Source of the DNA: Pomacea canaliculata
Taxonomy: Eukaryota > Mollusca > Gastropoda > Architaenioglossa > Ampullariidae
Reading direction: 5' to 3'
Length of the DNA stretch: 64,000 nucleotides
NCBI RefSeq assembly: GCF_003073045.1
Contig: NC_037600.1
Span: 17,004,352-17,068,351, forward strand
Below are positions 37,501 to 50,410 of this stretch, one piece after another. The notes under the pieces are model-generated. The model had not been told where the DNA came from. It did not search any database and saw nothing but the letters and a program-made list of their open reading frames with translations. Positions within the stretch are counted from its first letter, which is position 1. Every line of letters starts with the position of its first letter. The position numbers and the translations under genes were made by a program.

Positions 37501-40500
37501 TACAGTTGAGCTACCCAGTGAAGGATTCATCCGCACCGGCTTAAAGTCTGATATTTGTCAAGTGAGTGGTTTATAAACCATTTTATAGTACTGCAGTATA
37601 AATTACTGTAGAATTCATAGTATATAGACAGGATCTATCCTGCCATGCTTTTGTTTTATTTATGTTGACTTCGTGACATCAGTTTTCTCTCAATGGCTCA
37701 GTGTGGAATTGTTAATGTTTCTTTTGCTTTGACTGGAACATAAGTTTTGTCCATGCAGCTAAGTTTGTGTCATAAGAAAATCTTCAGCTCATTTGTCCAA
37801 CCAAACAGATTTTAGTTGCAGCGAGTTAACATCATCTACAACAAAGAAAATAAACTCAAGAGCAGTCCATTCAGTGTGTTTATTATTTAGCTTACATTTC
37901 AAGGTGTTGATGTCCTTTATACTGACTGCTCACAAAAGGTACACTCATTGTATTGATACACTTATACTTAAAATGAATTCACAGTTCATATTAATAATAT
38001 TTTGTACAAACTTTTAAATATATATTTCATGTTCTAAGATATTTTCTGCAAATTTACCATGCCAGTACATAACCTGTGTCGTATGTCTTCTGCAGCATGC
38101 ACTGCTTTTGCCTGTGCTTCTTAGCCATCTGCGACTACATGCCTGTTTAAGAGTCTTGGAGGATAACTTGCAATACAAGTTTAAAGACAGAGCATTGTTG
38201 CAGGTATTTACATATCTTGGCTGAAATTAGGCCATTATTTAGTTTGCTTACTGGTAGAATAGGACTGTCTTTGCTGACCTCAATTTTATTTTCTCTATAT
38301 TATATAAGATCTAGCATCTTTTTCAACGTGATCTGACATTTACATCATGTTTATGCTTTTGGGGATTTTTATTTTTTAACAGCTTTCCTTAACGCACACC
38401 TCTTTTCGCACAAATTATGGCACCAATCCTGCCCACGCACGCAATTCCTTGACAAACTGTGGCCTACGACAGGTGGAATATGGTGATCGTCGTGTGTATT
38501 ACCAAAACACAAGAAAAAGAGGTACCCTTTTGTTAATTAAATCTCATGTCTGATCACAGACACATGAATGTACACGCTGACCTATTACATAAAGAATTTA
38601 TTTTTTCCCACATACACCACATAGTATTTTCTTTCTTATTTGCTGTTATTAGCTAATCAGTTTTTTCTCTTGAAACTAGCTTTCTAAATCTATTGCTTCC
38701 AAATTCACAAAAATTTAGTCACTTGGAAAGAGTAGAGTGTGTATAGCAACTGACCCAGTTAGAAAACAAGTACTGTCAGGGACATAATCTTGATCTTTGC
38801 CTAATTCACAGGCATCAACATTCTGGTGGACATCATGTCTCGCATGGGAAAGAAAGAGGAGACCATGTCTGACATACCTCACAATGAACGGCTTGAGTTT
38901 CTTGGTGATGCTGTTGTAGAGTTTCTTTCCAGGTCAGTTTATCGCCAATTTTTTAAGAGTCCTGATGTAGTATTGTGTTTTCCTCCATTGCAATGCTAAC
39001 CATCTGTAACTTCAAGTGCAAAAATCTCTCATCTTTGGTTTGGTTCTTAAAATTTCTTATTCTGCTCAGCCTGCACAAGGTAACAAGTGGATAGTCATAA
39101 AAGTTTTTTAATGTTTTTTTTAATTGAAGAAAGAAGATAATTCTGGCAGCTTCATGACATTGTTAAAATGTGGTCTTCTCTGTTCTAGAAAATAAGTTTT
39201 TTTGTTCTGTTATAGCGTCCACCTTTTCTACATGTTTCCCTGGCTTGAAGAGGGAGGGTTGTCAACTTACAGAACAGCCATTGTGCAAAATCAGCATCTA
39301 GCCGTGTTAGCAAAGGCAAGTCACCAGCACCGTCTGGCTATTTTTTGTTGTTTGGGGGTATTTGTATACTCATAATGTTTTATAATATGCCACAAGTGCC
39401 ATGCCTTTTTCTTTTTTTTTTTTTTTCTTTTTTTGTTTTGGCAAGGCTCTAAAGTCTAAACTATGAAAACAAACCCAAAAAGTGTGGTGTGGATATTTTT
39501 TCTGACATGGATCTTAAAATTGTCATTGTGGTAGTGGCATTCTTCTTCAAGGTCAAAAGCTAAATCAGTGCTTTTAGCTTTCTGGTCATGAAGGTAAGGT
39601 AGCTTGCAGCTTTTAAAGTAGGAGTTGATGTGACAGTACCAAGCTTATATAGTATGCAGTCTGAGGTCAGCTCACATGATTTTGCTTTTCTTACACAGCA
39701 CCTCCACCTTCAGGACTTCATGCTCTATGTTCATGGCCCTGACCTGTGCCATGAGTCAGACCTCCGACATGCCATGGCCAACTGTTTTGAGGCTCTAATG
39801 GGTAGGTGTTTTTAAGGTGTTCAGGTTGTAACTGATAGGGCTGATGGAGAGGGAGTTTTGAGGGTGGTTGTGTAACTTTATTTGGGTGGGTGTCTGCATA
39901 CACAAACTGCTATATTTGTAAATTAGAACCATCAAATGATTAGAAGAAGAACTTGTGAAATTGTTTTCTTGTAAATCTTTTCAGTAGAATGGGTGTTCGT
40001 GATTCTTAGCATAGATATTATACCAAAAGCTATTTTTGGTCTTTAGAATCTGTGGTTGAATTTTCCAGCGTTTGCTTAAATCATTTAACATAAATGGTAT
40101 TTCTGTTACAATAGGTGCCTTGTTCGTTGATGGAGGAGTTGAAGTTGTGGACAAGATATTTGCACAGACACTGTTTGGAGATGATGGTGTGTGTCTCAAG
40201 ACATGGATGGAGCTGCCACTCCACCCTCTCCAGGAAGATGAGCCAGGTGGAGATCGACACTGGATAGAGTCCAGCCCTGCTCTCCAGGTGAAATGTTAGC
40301 TGCATGTGAGGTTACATGAGCTGCATAGAAAATTAGTTACATAGTTAGAGAATTAGTTACATGAGCTACATAGAGAATTATTTACATGAGCTACTTAGAG
40401 AAGTAGTTTCAGAAGCTACGTAGCTAGAGTATTAGTTGCATAGAGAATTACAGAAACTTGATTGGAGCAGGCGTTTGAGTAGGTCAGGGTACTTAATTAA

Positions 40501-43500
40501 GTTAATAGTATTACTGTGATAGTATTAATCTAACAGTACAAATCTAATTGTGTTAAATTGCTGTAAAGACACAGACGGGGGTGGGGTGGGGGGTGGAGTA
40601 TAGGAGTAATTTTCTTATGATGAAGAAGTCTAACAGATATAAATAAAAATCACAAGTTTCTGTTTGCATTTTGTATCACTTGTAGCTTTGTATATAGAAG
40701 ATTGTGAAGAATAGACAATGGAGTTTCTTACTTTATTAATGTGCAGAAATTGGTGGGGTTTGAAGATGCCATTGGTGTGATATTTGCACACATTCGTCTG
40801 CTGGCCAAGGCTTTCACTCACAGAAATGTTGGCTACAATTTACTTACAATGTGAGTCTTTCAGTTTTTGTTATGAGATAGAGGAAATGTGTTTGTTTGCA
40901 GGTATCATGCTGACAGAGCATTTCACCCTTTGTGTGTTTTTATTTATGTGAACAATTTCCTGAAAAGAATTAATAATTAATAAATGTTTTATGTCTGTAT
41001 TTAACAAATTGTTGCCTATCAGGTTGTAAGCTCTGCAAATGCATAACTACTTTACCTTCAGTGAATATGATTTGCACAAATATTGAGATTTTGTGAAATG
41101 TTGATACAACTGATCTCAGAAAAGCAAAAGTAACTATAAGCAAAAAACCGCTTTCTATTTGACATTGTAATGGAGGTTATAATGGTGCTATGGGGTGTTT
41201 TACTGATCAGGGGACACAATCAAAGGTTGGAGTTCCTGGGGGACACAGTACTGCAGTTGATTGCCTCTGAGTACTTATATCACCATTTTCCTGAACACCA
41301 TGAAGGGCACCTCTCTGTACGTAGTGGTGATTTATTGCTATTCGATTTTGTTCTTCTTTTCACTGCAACATTTAATGGTTTTGTTTTCAGAAACTAGACT
41401 TTTGACCAAGGTATATGCCATTTCAAAGCTTGGTTTGGTTCCAAATAGTGTGCGATATTACTTTCCAAAAAAAAAAGCATTTAGATCATTCTTCTTCTTA
41501 GAAAATGGTTTATATCTGTGGGGGTATTCCTAGCATGGTCAGTGTGCAGTATTGTGGAAATTTCTTTTAGAGAAACAAAATTTAGATGTGCTGTAGGAAG
41601 AACTCCACATTTCACATGCCCTATACATAGGGAACCAGTCACATTTACTGCCCCTATGGCCACAAGGTCACACAACCTTTACCTCAGGGGATTTTTTTTT
41701 TTCGACCTTTTAGAATCTGCTGAAAAGGGAAGGTAGGATTTACAATGTTTGTTTTAATCTGATGTGTTGTGCAGTTCTTGACAGTGAGAGAGGATTTATA
41801 TTTTTTTAATTTTGTTATTGCCTTTTGAATGATAAAAGGTCTTGCATATCTCTAAAGAGTGAGAGGAGGATTTACAATGTTTTTGTTTATTTTATTTTTG
41901 GCTTTTGAATCTAATGGAGGGCCTTGTAATCTACAGCTGTTAAGAAGTTCCCTCGTCAACAGCCGCACCCAGAGCATTGTGTGTGATGACCTTGGGATGA
42001 CAGACTATGTCATCTACAGTAATACTGGAAGTGATAAGATTGACATGAAGACCAAACAGAAAGCTGACCTTTTGGAATGTGAGTCACTTATATCTACCAT
42101 AAATGTTTTCACTGTTCGGTTGAAAATGCATGGTCTACAGTTGAGCAGGAAACTGAACTGTTAAGAGTGAAATTTTCACCTTGCGTCTGCCATTTATTAA
42201 TGCAGAATATTGTGTGCATGTTTGGCAGTGTTTTTTAAATACTGAATACAGTTTTGTGCTATTCAGAGCCCTTGGTATAGATTGTTATGATTAATTGTAT
42301 TATATTTTTTTTATGAATTGAAAAGTAAAAATTTGTATGCGTTTTGCATCTGTTTTATTCTCTCTCTACAGCATTTCTAGGGGCCCTCTATGTTGACAGT
42401 GGTATGGACTACTGTAAAACATTTTGCAATGTCTGCTTCTTCCCTCGGCTTGAGGTAGATTTGTTGGTCCTAATTTTTAAGAACCAAATCATCTTACATC
42501 TTCTGTGCTAATCATATGTGGTAACGCAGGAAGTCATAAGATTGATTTGGTGAATAAACAGAATGCTGATTATTGACTTTAGTTCATGTAGTCAAGACAT
42601 TGTAGCACGAGAGAGTTTTTGCACAGATTGGTATAGTGTGGTATGTATATGTGTACCTTTATATTTGAATGTGGTGATAGCATGGTATAGTATTCAGTTG
42701 TGCACACACAGGTGCATGTGTGTGAGTGTGGGAGTACATGTGCTTGTGTGCATATTCACTTAACTAATAAACAGAGTGATAATATGTGCTCCTGTGCAGG
42801 ATTGCTTTCAATCAAATTATGCATACGTGTACAGGACTTCATTTTGAATCAAGACTGGAATGACCCCAAGTCTCAGCTACAACAGTGCTGTCTAACCTTG
42901 CGGAAGATGGGTGGGGGCGAGCCTGACATTCCTGTGTATAAGTAAGTCTCACCTCTCTGGAGAGGAGATGGGATATCTTACCAGTATCTTACCGGTACAT
43001 CATTATTTTTTTACCTCTTTGCTTCCTTCCTTCAAAACTAACTTTCACTCAAAAAAATAAACGGCAAAGAGTTATATTTGCTTATTCCCCACTAAATAAA
43101 TGCACAAAAAGGCATAAAAAAAAACACAATGAAGGTAAAAATTTGATGATTTTCCCTGACAGATTTCTGGGTTGAGGCATTGTTTTTCTGCAAGAATTTT
43201 TTTTTTGGGGGGTCTTTTGTTGTGTGTGTTTTTTTTTAAAGAGGGTGAGTTGGTATGAATTATACACTTTATACTAAAAAAGTCTTTACATTGCTAATAC
43301 CCTGGGTGTTTGTGTCATCAAGGGTAATTGAATCACTGGGACCATCCAATACAAGGAAATATGTGGTTGCTGTATACTTTCGAGGGGAGAGACTGGCTAC
43401 TGGCACAGGACACAGCATACAGCAAGCAGAAATGTCTGCTGCAAACAACGCCTTAGAGATACGATCAGGTGACCTTTTTAGAAATGGCAATGGTCAAGAG

Positions 43501-43873
43501 TGTCTACGTATAAGCAGCCAGAAACAAAATTTTAAATTACAGTAGATATTTGAATTATTTTATCATATTTCTCAGCTATCCAATTTAAATACATAAAATT
43601 AGATGTTAATGCAAGTTTTTGTTGTGTACCCTAGATTCTGCTCAGTTTTGTTTTTTTTAAATCCTCTTCATCCTCTTTTTAATTTTTTTTTTTTATGCAG
43701 AATTGTTCCCTATACTACAGCATCAGAAACGATTTCTTGATCGGCGACTCAGTTTGAGTGATCGCTCGCATCGATCCCGCTCCTACAAGTCCAAGACCCG
43801 TAACTCCTGTCAGCCTTCTCCCTCCTCTACAGAACCTGGATCAGAGCGAGGCAGAAGGGGAGCCATGGACTGA
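25511..43873 (+). CDS. DROSHA: Ribonuclease III DROSHA, 29 coding exons, 1522 aa
   Basis: Catalytic subunit of the nuclear Microprocessor; with DGCR8 it crops pri-miRNA hairpins. Exons: 25511-25549, 26905-28139, 28667-28768, 29694-29786, 30220-30418, 32146-32314, 32742-32896, 33259-33339, 33599-33685, 34087-34173, 34927-34998, 35386-35527, 35881-36050, 36395-36519, 36770-36898, 37483-37561, 38096-38203, 38383-38521, 38812-38932, 39216-39315, 39699-39801, 40115-40287, 40747-40850, 41211-41316, 41937-42078, 42372-42454, 42835-42941, 43323-43468, 43701-43873. Every phase closes. Order: Gln-rich then Arg/Ser-rich N-terminus (exons 1-5), Ser/Asp acidic run, central domain ([35 protein letters not shown]), RNase IIIa signature NERLEFLGD (E1099, D1103), RNase IIIb NQRLEFLGD (E1278, D1282), and a C-terminal dsRBD from about 1417. 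Exon 20 uses a GC donor (AAG|GCAAGT). Human DROSHA is 1374 aa, so the extra length is N-terminal. Confidence 0.96.
28807..29460. repeat. Probable interspersed repeat in DROSHA intron 3
   Basis: The intron between exons 3 and 4 begins a repeat-like stretch with AATAATAATAAATGTGCAG, which resembles the inverted 3' end of a SINE-like element. It then runs through non-coding sequence rich in GTGTGGTAGGTGGG-type words. A related composition occurs at 34430-34600. Boundaries and family are not established. Confidence 0.3.
31423..31507. repeat. Tandem repeat, about 4 units near 25 bp
   Basis: Repeated GAGGTCAGATGACCAGGGTTTT-like units with small differences, inside DROSHA intron 5. It is a short minisatellite with no other function visible. 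Confidence 0.7.
31660..31885 (+). repeat. Interspersed repeat R1, copy 2
   Basis: Reverse-complement match to the copies at 9083-9870 and 34183-34430. It ends with GCGCTTTACAAATTTTGCATTTATTATTATTAT, so the family has a TTA-repeat 3' tail as in many SINE-like or LINE-derived repeats. It lies in DROSHA intron 5, in the sense orientation. Confidence 0.6.
34183..34430 (-). repeat. Interspersed repeat R1, copy 3
   Basis: Uninterrupted copy in DROSHA intron 10, antisense to the gene. It starts AATAAATGCAAAATTTG and continues through AACAAGAACAAAACACGGACA and AACAAGAGCTGAGAGTAACATG. It serves as the reference for recognising the insertion in copy 1. The relation may continue to about 34600, but this is less clear. 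Confidence 0.6.
40316..40455. repeat. Degenerate tandem repeat, units near 32 bp
   Basis: Repeated ACATGAGCTACATAGAGAATTA-like units after DROSHA exon 22, at least four copies with drift. Intronic, no other signal. Confidence 0.7.
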
Positions 43874-44660
43874 GGTGTTGTTGCTCAATTTTTTTATTGT
43901 GAATAATGTTGAAATTCCCTCAGGAATCCTGTTACATGCCAGCGTGGGCAGAATGTGCCACAGCTTTTGACTGAGATATTCTCGTACTGAAATTGTCTCA
44001 TACTGTTGTTTCAAATGGGCACTGTACATGATGAGTATAGTCTTCAGCCACTAACGGTTTAATATATGCATATTTTGGGGTACATCCATCCACCTTCTGT
44101 GGCCTGCAGTTATGAATGTATTCTTATTCTTTTTTTAATGTCTTGGGCAAAGTGCTCCTTCTCTCCAGCAGGCATATCAAATTTTTTTATTGATTCACTA
44201 TCAATGTAACAATTTTTATGAACATGACTGTCATGAAGATGCTGCTTTATTCAGCTCTTTGCTTCTAGTCTGTCCCATGTATGCGTCTCATTTTGTTATC
44301 TTTCCTGCCTTCGCTGGCCTGCTGCATCGCCATATCATGAGAAGACAGCCATGAAAACAGCTGTTCAGGCAAAACTGTGATTCAAAATATATTTAGATTT
44401 TTTAAATTTTCTATTTAACTTTTATTCTTTTGTAGTTTTTACTGCTACATTTAATTGGGGCAGTCAAATGCTGGCAGGATCAAGACCTTTGAAGATAACT
44501 CCTAAATAAAATGTTAGGAAAAGAATGATAAAAGTAGTTGTAAGAAGTAGATTTTTAGTTATTTTAACAAATATTTAATGTGTCTTCACTGCTTTGTGTG
44601 CTGTTGCTGCCCTATGCTCCTCAGAGGAGCAATAAGGAATAAACTAAACTAAACTCACTA
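43874..44660 (+). other. DROSHA 3'UTR region with candidate poly(A) signals
   Basis: Non-coding sequence after the DROSHA stop codon. AATAAA hexamers occur in CCTAAATAAAATG (about 44503-44511) and in AAGGAATAAAC (about 44635-44645). The second lies inside a repeat-like tail (44600-44656). The true end is undetermined. Confidence 0.45.
44600..44656 (+). repeat. Probable retroelement 3' end: hairpin plus TAAAC tail
   Basis: A perfect palindrome CTCCTCAGAGGAG is followed by CAATAAGGAATAAACTAAACTAAACT. A short hairpin followed by a pentamer repeat is typical of CR1/L2-like LINE or partner SINE 3' ends. Only the tail is seen; no coding part was recognised upstream. Confidence 0.4.
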
Positions 44661-45773
44661 CTTTGTAAACATTGAATTTCTTGGGAAGTAAAAGCAACCC
44701 GAAAAGAAAACACCAGTCAGAATGATGCAATCTTGAAACAGAATCTTGATCATATATGATAATCTTCAACAAAGATATTTGCAAGCTGCCAGATTTTCAT
44801 TAAAAATAAAGTCACTTGAAGCTGCATTTTGAAAATGAATTCAGCATGATTATACATACTTGGATTTTTGAATGCAGTAAGACTGAATATCTAATGCAGT
44901 GACTACTCAGGGATGAAATCCCCAGCATGATGTTAAGTTGATGTGGACCAAGCATTTAGAGTTGCATGGTTTTGCTAAATTAAACTGCAGCAGTGTTTCA
45001 ATTTACAACAAAAAAAAAGTTTCTAAGTATCTCTTTTCATTCCAAATTTTTTTCATGCATATACCTGCGTGTGCATGTGTATCTCTATGTGTACACATCA
45101 GCATGAGAATAAAGGGCATAATAAGTGTAAAAATATCATCAAAACCACAGATCTGTGGATTATTTAGTCATGCACTTCTTCACAGTGGGGCCATGATTTT
45201 TAAGAACTTTCCACAGTTTTATCTTAGCCATTGAATCTAGATATTTCTTTCGCATTCATATAAGAATCTCAAATGTTGGTCTACTTTCAAAGTGACTTCC
45301 TCCAACTAGGCACAAGTGCTGTTTTAGAATTAGTTTCATTTTCTTCCTAGGGACACCCCTACAATAAGGTTAAATATGCTTGATCTTAAGAGGCTTGAAT
45401 TAGGCTCCTGCGGTGTGTAGCTTTGCCTGTGAAGGTGACTGCCTCGGCCCTGGCCTATGGTAGTATGGATTTGACCATGGAAACATGGTAAGATTCCATC
45501 TGATATTGTCAGTTATGACAAGAGGTCCAATGTTATTGCCTCATACATGGCACTGGTTGTGCAATATCGGCTACCTCCAGAGGTTCAGTATCAAATTAAA
45601 CATTTTATCTTTTGACTCCTGTGAAACCATTTGAACTGTCCAGTGGCACCAGTGCACGGATGATCAACTGTCCTAGGTTCAGGTCTTATTTCATGTAGCC
45701 TTTATTGCTAGCTCTGTCTACAACACCACCTCTCACCTGTCTGGTAAACCATCTCCTGTAGTTATCTCCTCCA

Positions 45774-45842
45774 TCTGCATTTTTTAAATTTTCTGTTCTG
45801 CATTTTTTAAATTTTCTGTTCTGCATTTTTTAAATTTTCTGT
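45774..45842. repeat. Tandem repeat, 3 units of 23 bp
   Basis: Three perfect copies of a 23-bp unit beginning TCTGCATTTTTTAAATTTTC (starts 45774, 45797, 45820). The lack of divergence suggests recent expansion. Confidence 0.9.
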
Positions 45843-48525
45843 TCCTAGCCTGTTTTTTCCCTAATCAGCATCCCCAGTCTCACAATTTTTCTTTCCTCTT
45901 GAACAATGCTATTCCTTGTAAAACATTTGTAACTATCCAGTTTTGACCATTCCATGATACTGCCAGTGGTTTTGAGATTATTCATAACTGGAATGCGCAG
46001 AACAAACATTCTTGGATGATCTTTCTGTGATGCTGAGCACTCAGGTTGAAACACCCAGTTACAGCACTAACAACAGTGTCCAAACTGAAGATGGAAATTC
46101 TAATGACTAGTATGTATCCAGTTAGCAGTTAAGCATCTCAACAGTTAAAGAGGGTATAATGCATTTATCAGTGACCGCCAAAGATGTTTTGACCTCCATA
46201 GACAAAAGGTCATTCCCTTACATTTGTACATATGCAATCACCAAAAACAATCGTTAAAATCATCACGCACAAAAAAAAAAAACAAATAGATGCATGTCAT
46301 GCAGAATTGCTAGTCTTCATGTACTCAGGTTCAGAAGATCAAGAAGTGTGAAAGTCACATGCGTAAGTGTGTGTCAAAGTCACATGCATAAGTGAAACAT
46401 TAGTATTGCAATCAAGAAAGTCAGTAACTTAATAATAAAGTATCAGTGATACATGTTTTAAATGATGTGTCTTCAAAACAACAGACTGTGAAGAGAAAAG
46501 ATATAAATAGCATAATACATTTTCAGAAAGTCTGTTCCTTGCCAGCATATCACAATCATAGATCCCTTAAAATAATATTACCATTTCCCAACATGCCAGC
46601 TCCCTTACTATATAAACTGATATGCATGAATACACTTGTTAATACATTGACAACAAAGGGAAATTATAAATTTTTGAGTGAAGCTGATTGAGAATGAATT
46701 ACATTTCTTACAATTGTATAAACATCATGAACTGAACTGTGAGTGAGATAAAGTGAAGGGAGATGTAATGCTGTGAGAAAGTCTTTGTGTATGCTACTGA
46801 TCTCTTGATTTGAAAAAATCATGCAAAGATTGTATAAGCAATGCATAATTTTTTATGTGTGTCAAACTGCAGAGATGCTACAAATACAAAAAAATTAAAT
46901 GATGGCAGTTGATTTGAAATTCTAATTTGAAAAAATCATGCACAAATTGCTCGTGCAGGTTGTTGTCTCCAGTTGTTGTCAAATCTCATAGCACAGGAGA
47001 CAATAATAGCAGTTGATTGGATAATTTGATGTTTATTGCATTTTAATTTTTACTGCAGTTGTGATAATGAAAATGGCAGAATCAATGACAGTTGACTGAA
47101 AGAAAAAGCTATCGAAACATGGTGCCCACAGATGTTTACTGTTTTTATGGAATAACAATACCTAGCTATTGGTGTGGAGAGGATGCAAGAGACATTGATG
47201 GGTGACCAATGTTGCAATGATTGATTAAAAAAGCTATTGATGGCATAAAACTATCAGAATTGTGATCATAATTTAGAAGACAATTTAACTGCCTTGCTGT
47301 AAAATCTTGTAACCTTTTGCGCTTCTTTGAATGTAAACAGTAGCAGAAGAAATGGTGGGGAGATTATTTGTTTTGTAAAAACAGTTGAAATAGAAAATTC
47401 TCGAACTATATTTAATCCTGCATTCAGTGTTTTCATGTCTCCTCAGGTAAGCATTGGAAAGATCATTGCTGCATTCTTTGTTTCTCAATATATGTTTGCA
47501 CAATTTTGAATATGACATGCTTTGTTACGTTTCCAATCCTCCTGTCTGAGAAGATTGCTAGAACATAGTGGTCCAAATATTTCATCCATTCCTGCATCTG
47601 TATTTGTTTGCCCTATGCACCATTTCCAGCAGAGTTTTGTTTTCTTAAAAGCTTTCAAATGCAGATGGATGTTGGGCACCACCCAGATCTGCTTCTTTCT
47701 CAAGATCTGCCTGCTTTGATCCCTCTGATACCTGAGATACCCTGTTTTTATCTCCATGTCTGTACACATAAAAAATAAATCAACAGAGACTATGTAAGGT
47801 TAGCTCGTTTTTACCATTCATACATTTGATGACAGGTTTGGCTTAGACCTAAACTGTAGATGTGCAAGTCATCATAAAGGTCAAGATCTTTTGACAATAT
47901 TTCTACAAATTTTAGGAAGTTTTACAATCTGAATTTTTTTGGTTCCAACAGTAAAGATTATAAAGCAAAACTTTAGCTAGATTGTTAAAAGGCTGACACG
48001 GGGAACTATATCACTAGCCTTCATCTACTTGCATTGCTTCATGTTGCTGCGTGATTCCAACCGCAACTTTTTTCTGCTTTACTAACTGCACGTGTCTGTG
48101 ATGGTCTTCATTGTGACCTCCAATTCCTGGTTTAGCCATTGTCATTGTGGGCTTATTGTTTAAGTGTGGGTATTGAAACAGTCTTTAATTGTAGACAGTG
48201 GTTGTGGCAAAACAGTTGTAACAAAAACTTCATTGAGCAATTCCCCATTTTTCATCCCTTATTATTATTATTATGAATTTTATCAATTGTGGCTATGCTT
48301 GTAGTTTTCATTATCTAAAGTATTCAAGATATTCATGCTTTACGTCTTTGATCATGATCAGTCCAAATTGTGGTGTGTGTATGTGCGTGTGCGTGTGTAA
48401 CAACACATTGACCACAGACATTTCCAGACTTTTTTTCCAGTGTGTGGAGCGGATGCAAAATCTCTTGATGGGATCATTCTCTTGCTGCCTATGGCAGCGA
48501 TGCCAGTAGCAGTTTGGAAGGAAAT

Positions 48526-48701
48526 TTGAATCTGTCTGTAAGCTTAAAGAGAATGTTTATGTATGTTGACATGATTGAATCTGTAAGCCTTAGGAGAATG
48601 TTTATATGTGTGAATCTGTAAGTTTTAGGAGAATGTTTGTGTGTGTTGACATGATTGAATCTGTAAGCTTTAAGAGAATGTTTGTTTGTTGGCATGATTG
48701 A
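48526..48701. repeat. Minisatellite with GAATCTGTAAGC units
   Basis: Four degenerate units of about 40-55 bp, each with GAATCTGTAAGCTTTAAGAG then AATGTTTGTGTG and, in most, TTGACATGATT. Higher-order length variation is visible between units. Confidence 0.8.
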
Positions 48702-50410
48702 CTGGATGACAAAGGTGAGAGGAGGCAAATTTAAAGACAGTATGTTGTTTGATTCAGTAAAATATGAATGTCACCACTATGAATTTGTGATCTGTGTGTG
48801 TCCATGACTTTTTATGTGGTTTGACAGTACCTGTTCATGATATAAGAGCTTTAGCGTGTAATTTAACTATGCCCGTGTGTGTGTGCACCTTTCAATGAAA
48901 TCATGATTTTCTCTGTTCACACCTGTCCATGTTGTTATATGTGTAGTGTGCTGGTTGGGATTGTAATATGGCTTGTGAATCAGACACAAATAAATGTATG
49001 CTACATATCTTTTCTCTTGTTTTTTTTTAATTATTATTCATGTAGACGCAGTTGGAAACTGACATTTTTGTGATTAAGACCGAATTAAATTTGCATTGAC
49101 TTGGAAGCAGCAGAAGCATAGACAAAATGAATATTCCTGCCAAATGTACTAAAAGTCGATCTAAAGATGGGGTTTTGAGTAATCTTCAAGCACTGCCACA
49201 AACACCACCACAATGTTTTATTTATAAGATGCATGTGTAAACACGCGTATGCAGTACAGCATATATATAGCATGCAAGTCTCTCCTCTTTACCAGTCTTG
49301 CATTTTTAGCCTCCAGCCACAGAGACTTGTTTTAAACTATGGCAACCAGGGGCAGACACCTGTAAATGTATTTATGTTTGGTGTGAGCTTCATGGCTTGG
49401 GTACTTATACAGAGATCCTTCTGTGCTGAAATATGTCATCTGTTCATTTCCTTTATCTGGAGTGGTTGATCAGTTGACTGGGTTGGGGTGGACAAACACA
49501 GCTGCAAGGCTCACTCAGGCCTGTCGTGTAAGCAGCGAGAAGCGAACCCCATTTCTTAATGTTTGTCAGCCAGTTTTTCTTCTGTTCAGCTTGCTGTCTG
49601 CCTCTGTAGTCTTAAAAGTGTTGTGCCTGGTCACATAGTCACAAGACTGCATTGTTTTATTTTTGCGACACACCAAGAAGGCTACTCTGCTTCTTGGTAG
49701 CAAATCTGTTTCTTGTACATCTGCTACCACAACTAAGATGCAAAGGAATTAATGGTTTCCATAAAACACATTCTCATGTGTGTACCTTGTGAAGACATTA
49801 AAATAAAATAAAAATTGCTTAATAGAGGAGTTTCATTTTTTGTTTGTTTTGGAGGGGGAGATGGTGATGGCTATAAAGTGTTTGCGGGAAAAATGCCACA
49901 GTCAAACTAAGACAAACCATGAAAGACCATTAAGAAACATGGAAATAATTTGGTTCTCTTTTAAGCTCCAGTTCTTTATTCTCAAAATAAATATCAAAAG
50001 ATGAACAACACCCTGTCACTTTTCAGGAAACTGGAAAAAAGGGTTTGGAATTGCATAAAGTATTAGATGTCTAACCCTAACTCCCTGACATCACATAGTG
50101 CATATATTTAAACATCCCCCACCACCATTAAGGTTTGGGGTTGCATACCATGAAGACCTTAACAACCTACATGTATATGCAATGAGCCCTTCCAAACGTA
50201 GCAGAAAATCGTTGACTTTTATGAGAGTTGTATCAAAATAATAACCAAAAAATGTAAATGTAATAATGACATGACCAGAATCTGGTTCTAGGTAATATTT
50301 ATTACCTTATAGTGAGAACAGCACAAGCAAATGATGCAACTAAGCAATATCAAAGACTTTTAAAAACAGATAATCAACTACTGTTTTGAAGCTGTCATTG
50401 GGTCAGGTAT

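Larger units (their letters stand above)
44661..50410. other. Intergenic region between DROSHA and the C1q cluster, no gene recognised
   Basis: About 5.7 kb of AT-rich DNA with simple repeats (GT-rich near 48370-48398, tandem arrays at 45774 and 48526). Short ORFs on both strands lack motifs or splice support. The 3'UTR of the first C1q gene probably reaches into the right edge; a minus-strand AATAAA lies near 49976. I see no RNA gene. Confidence 0.5.
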
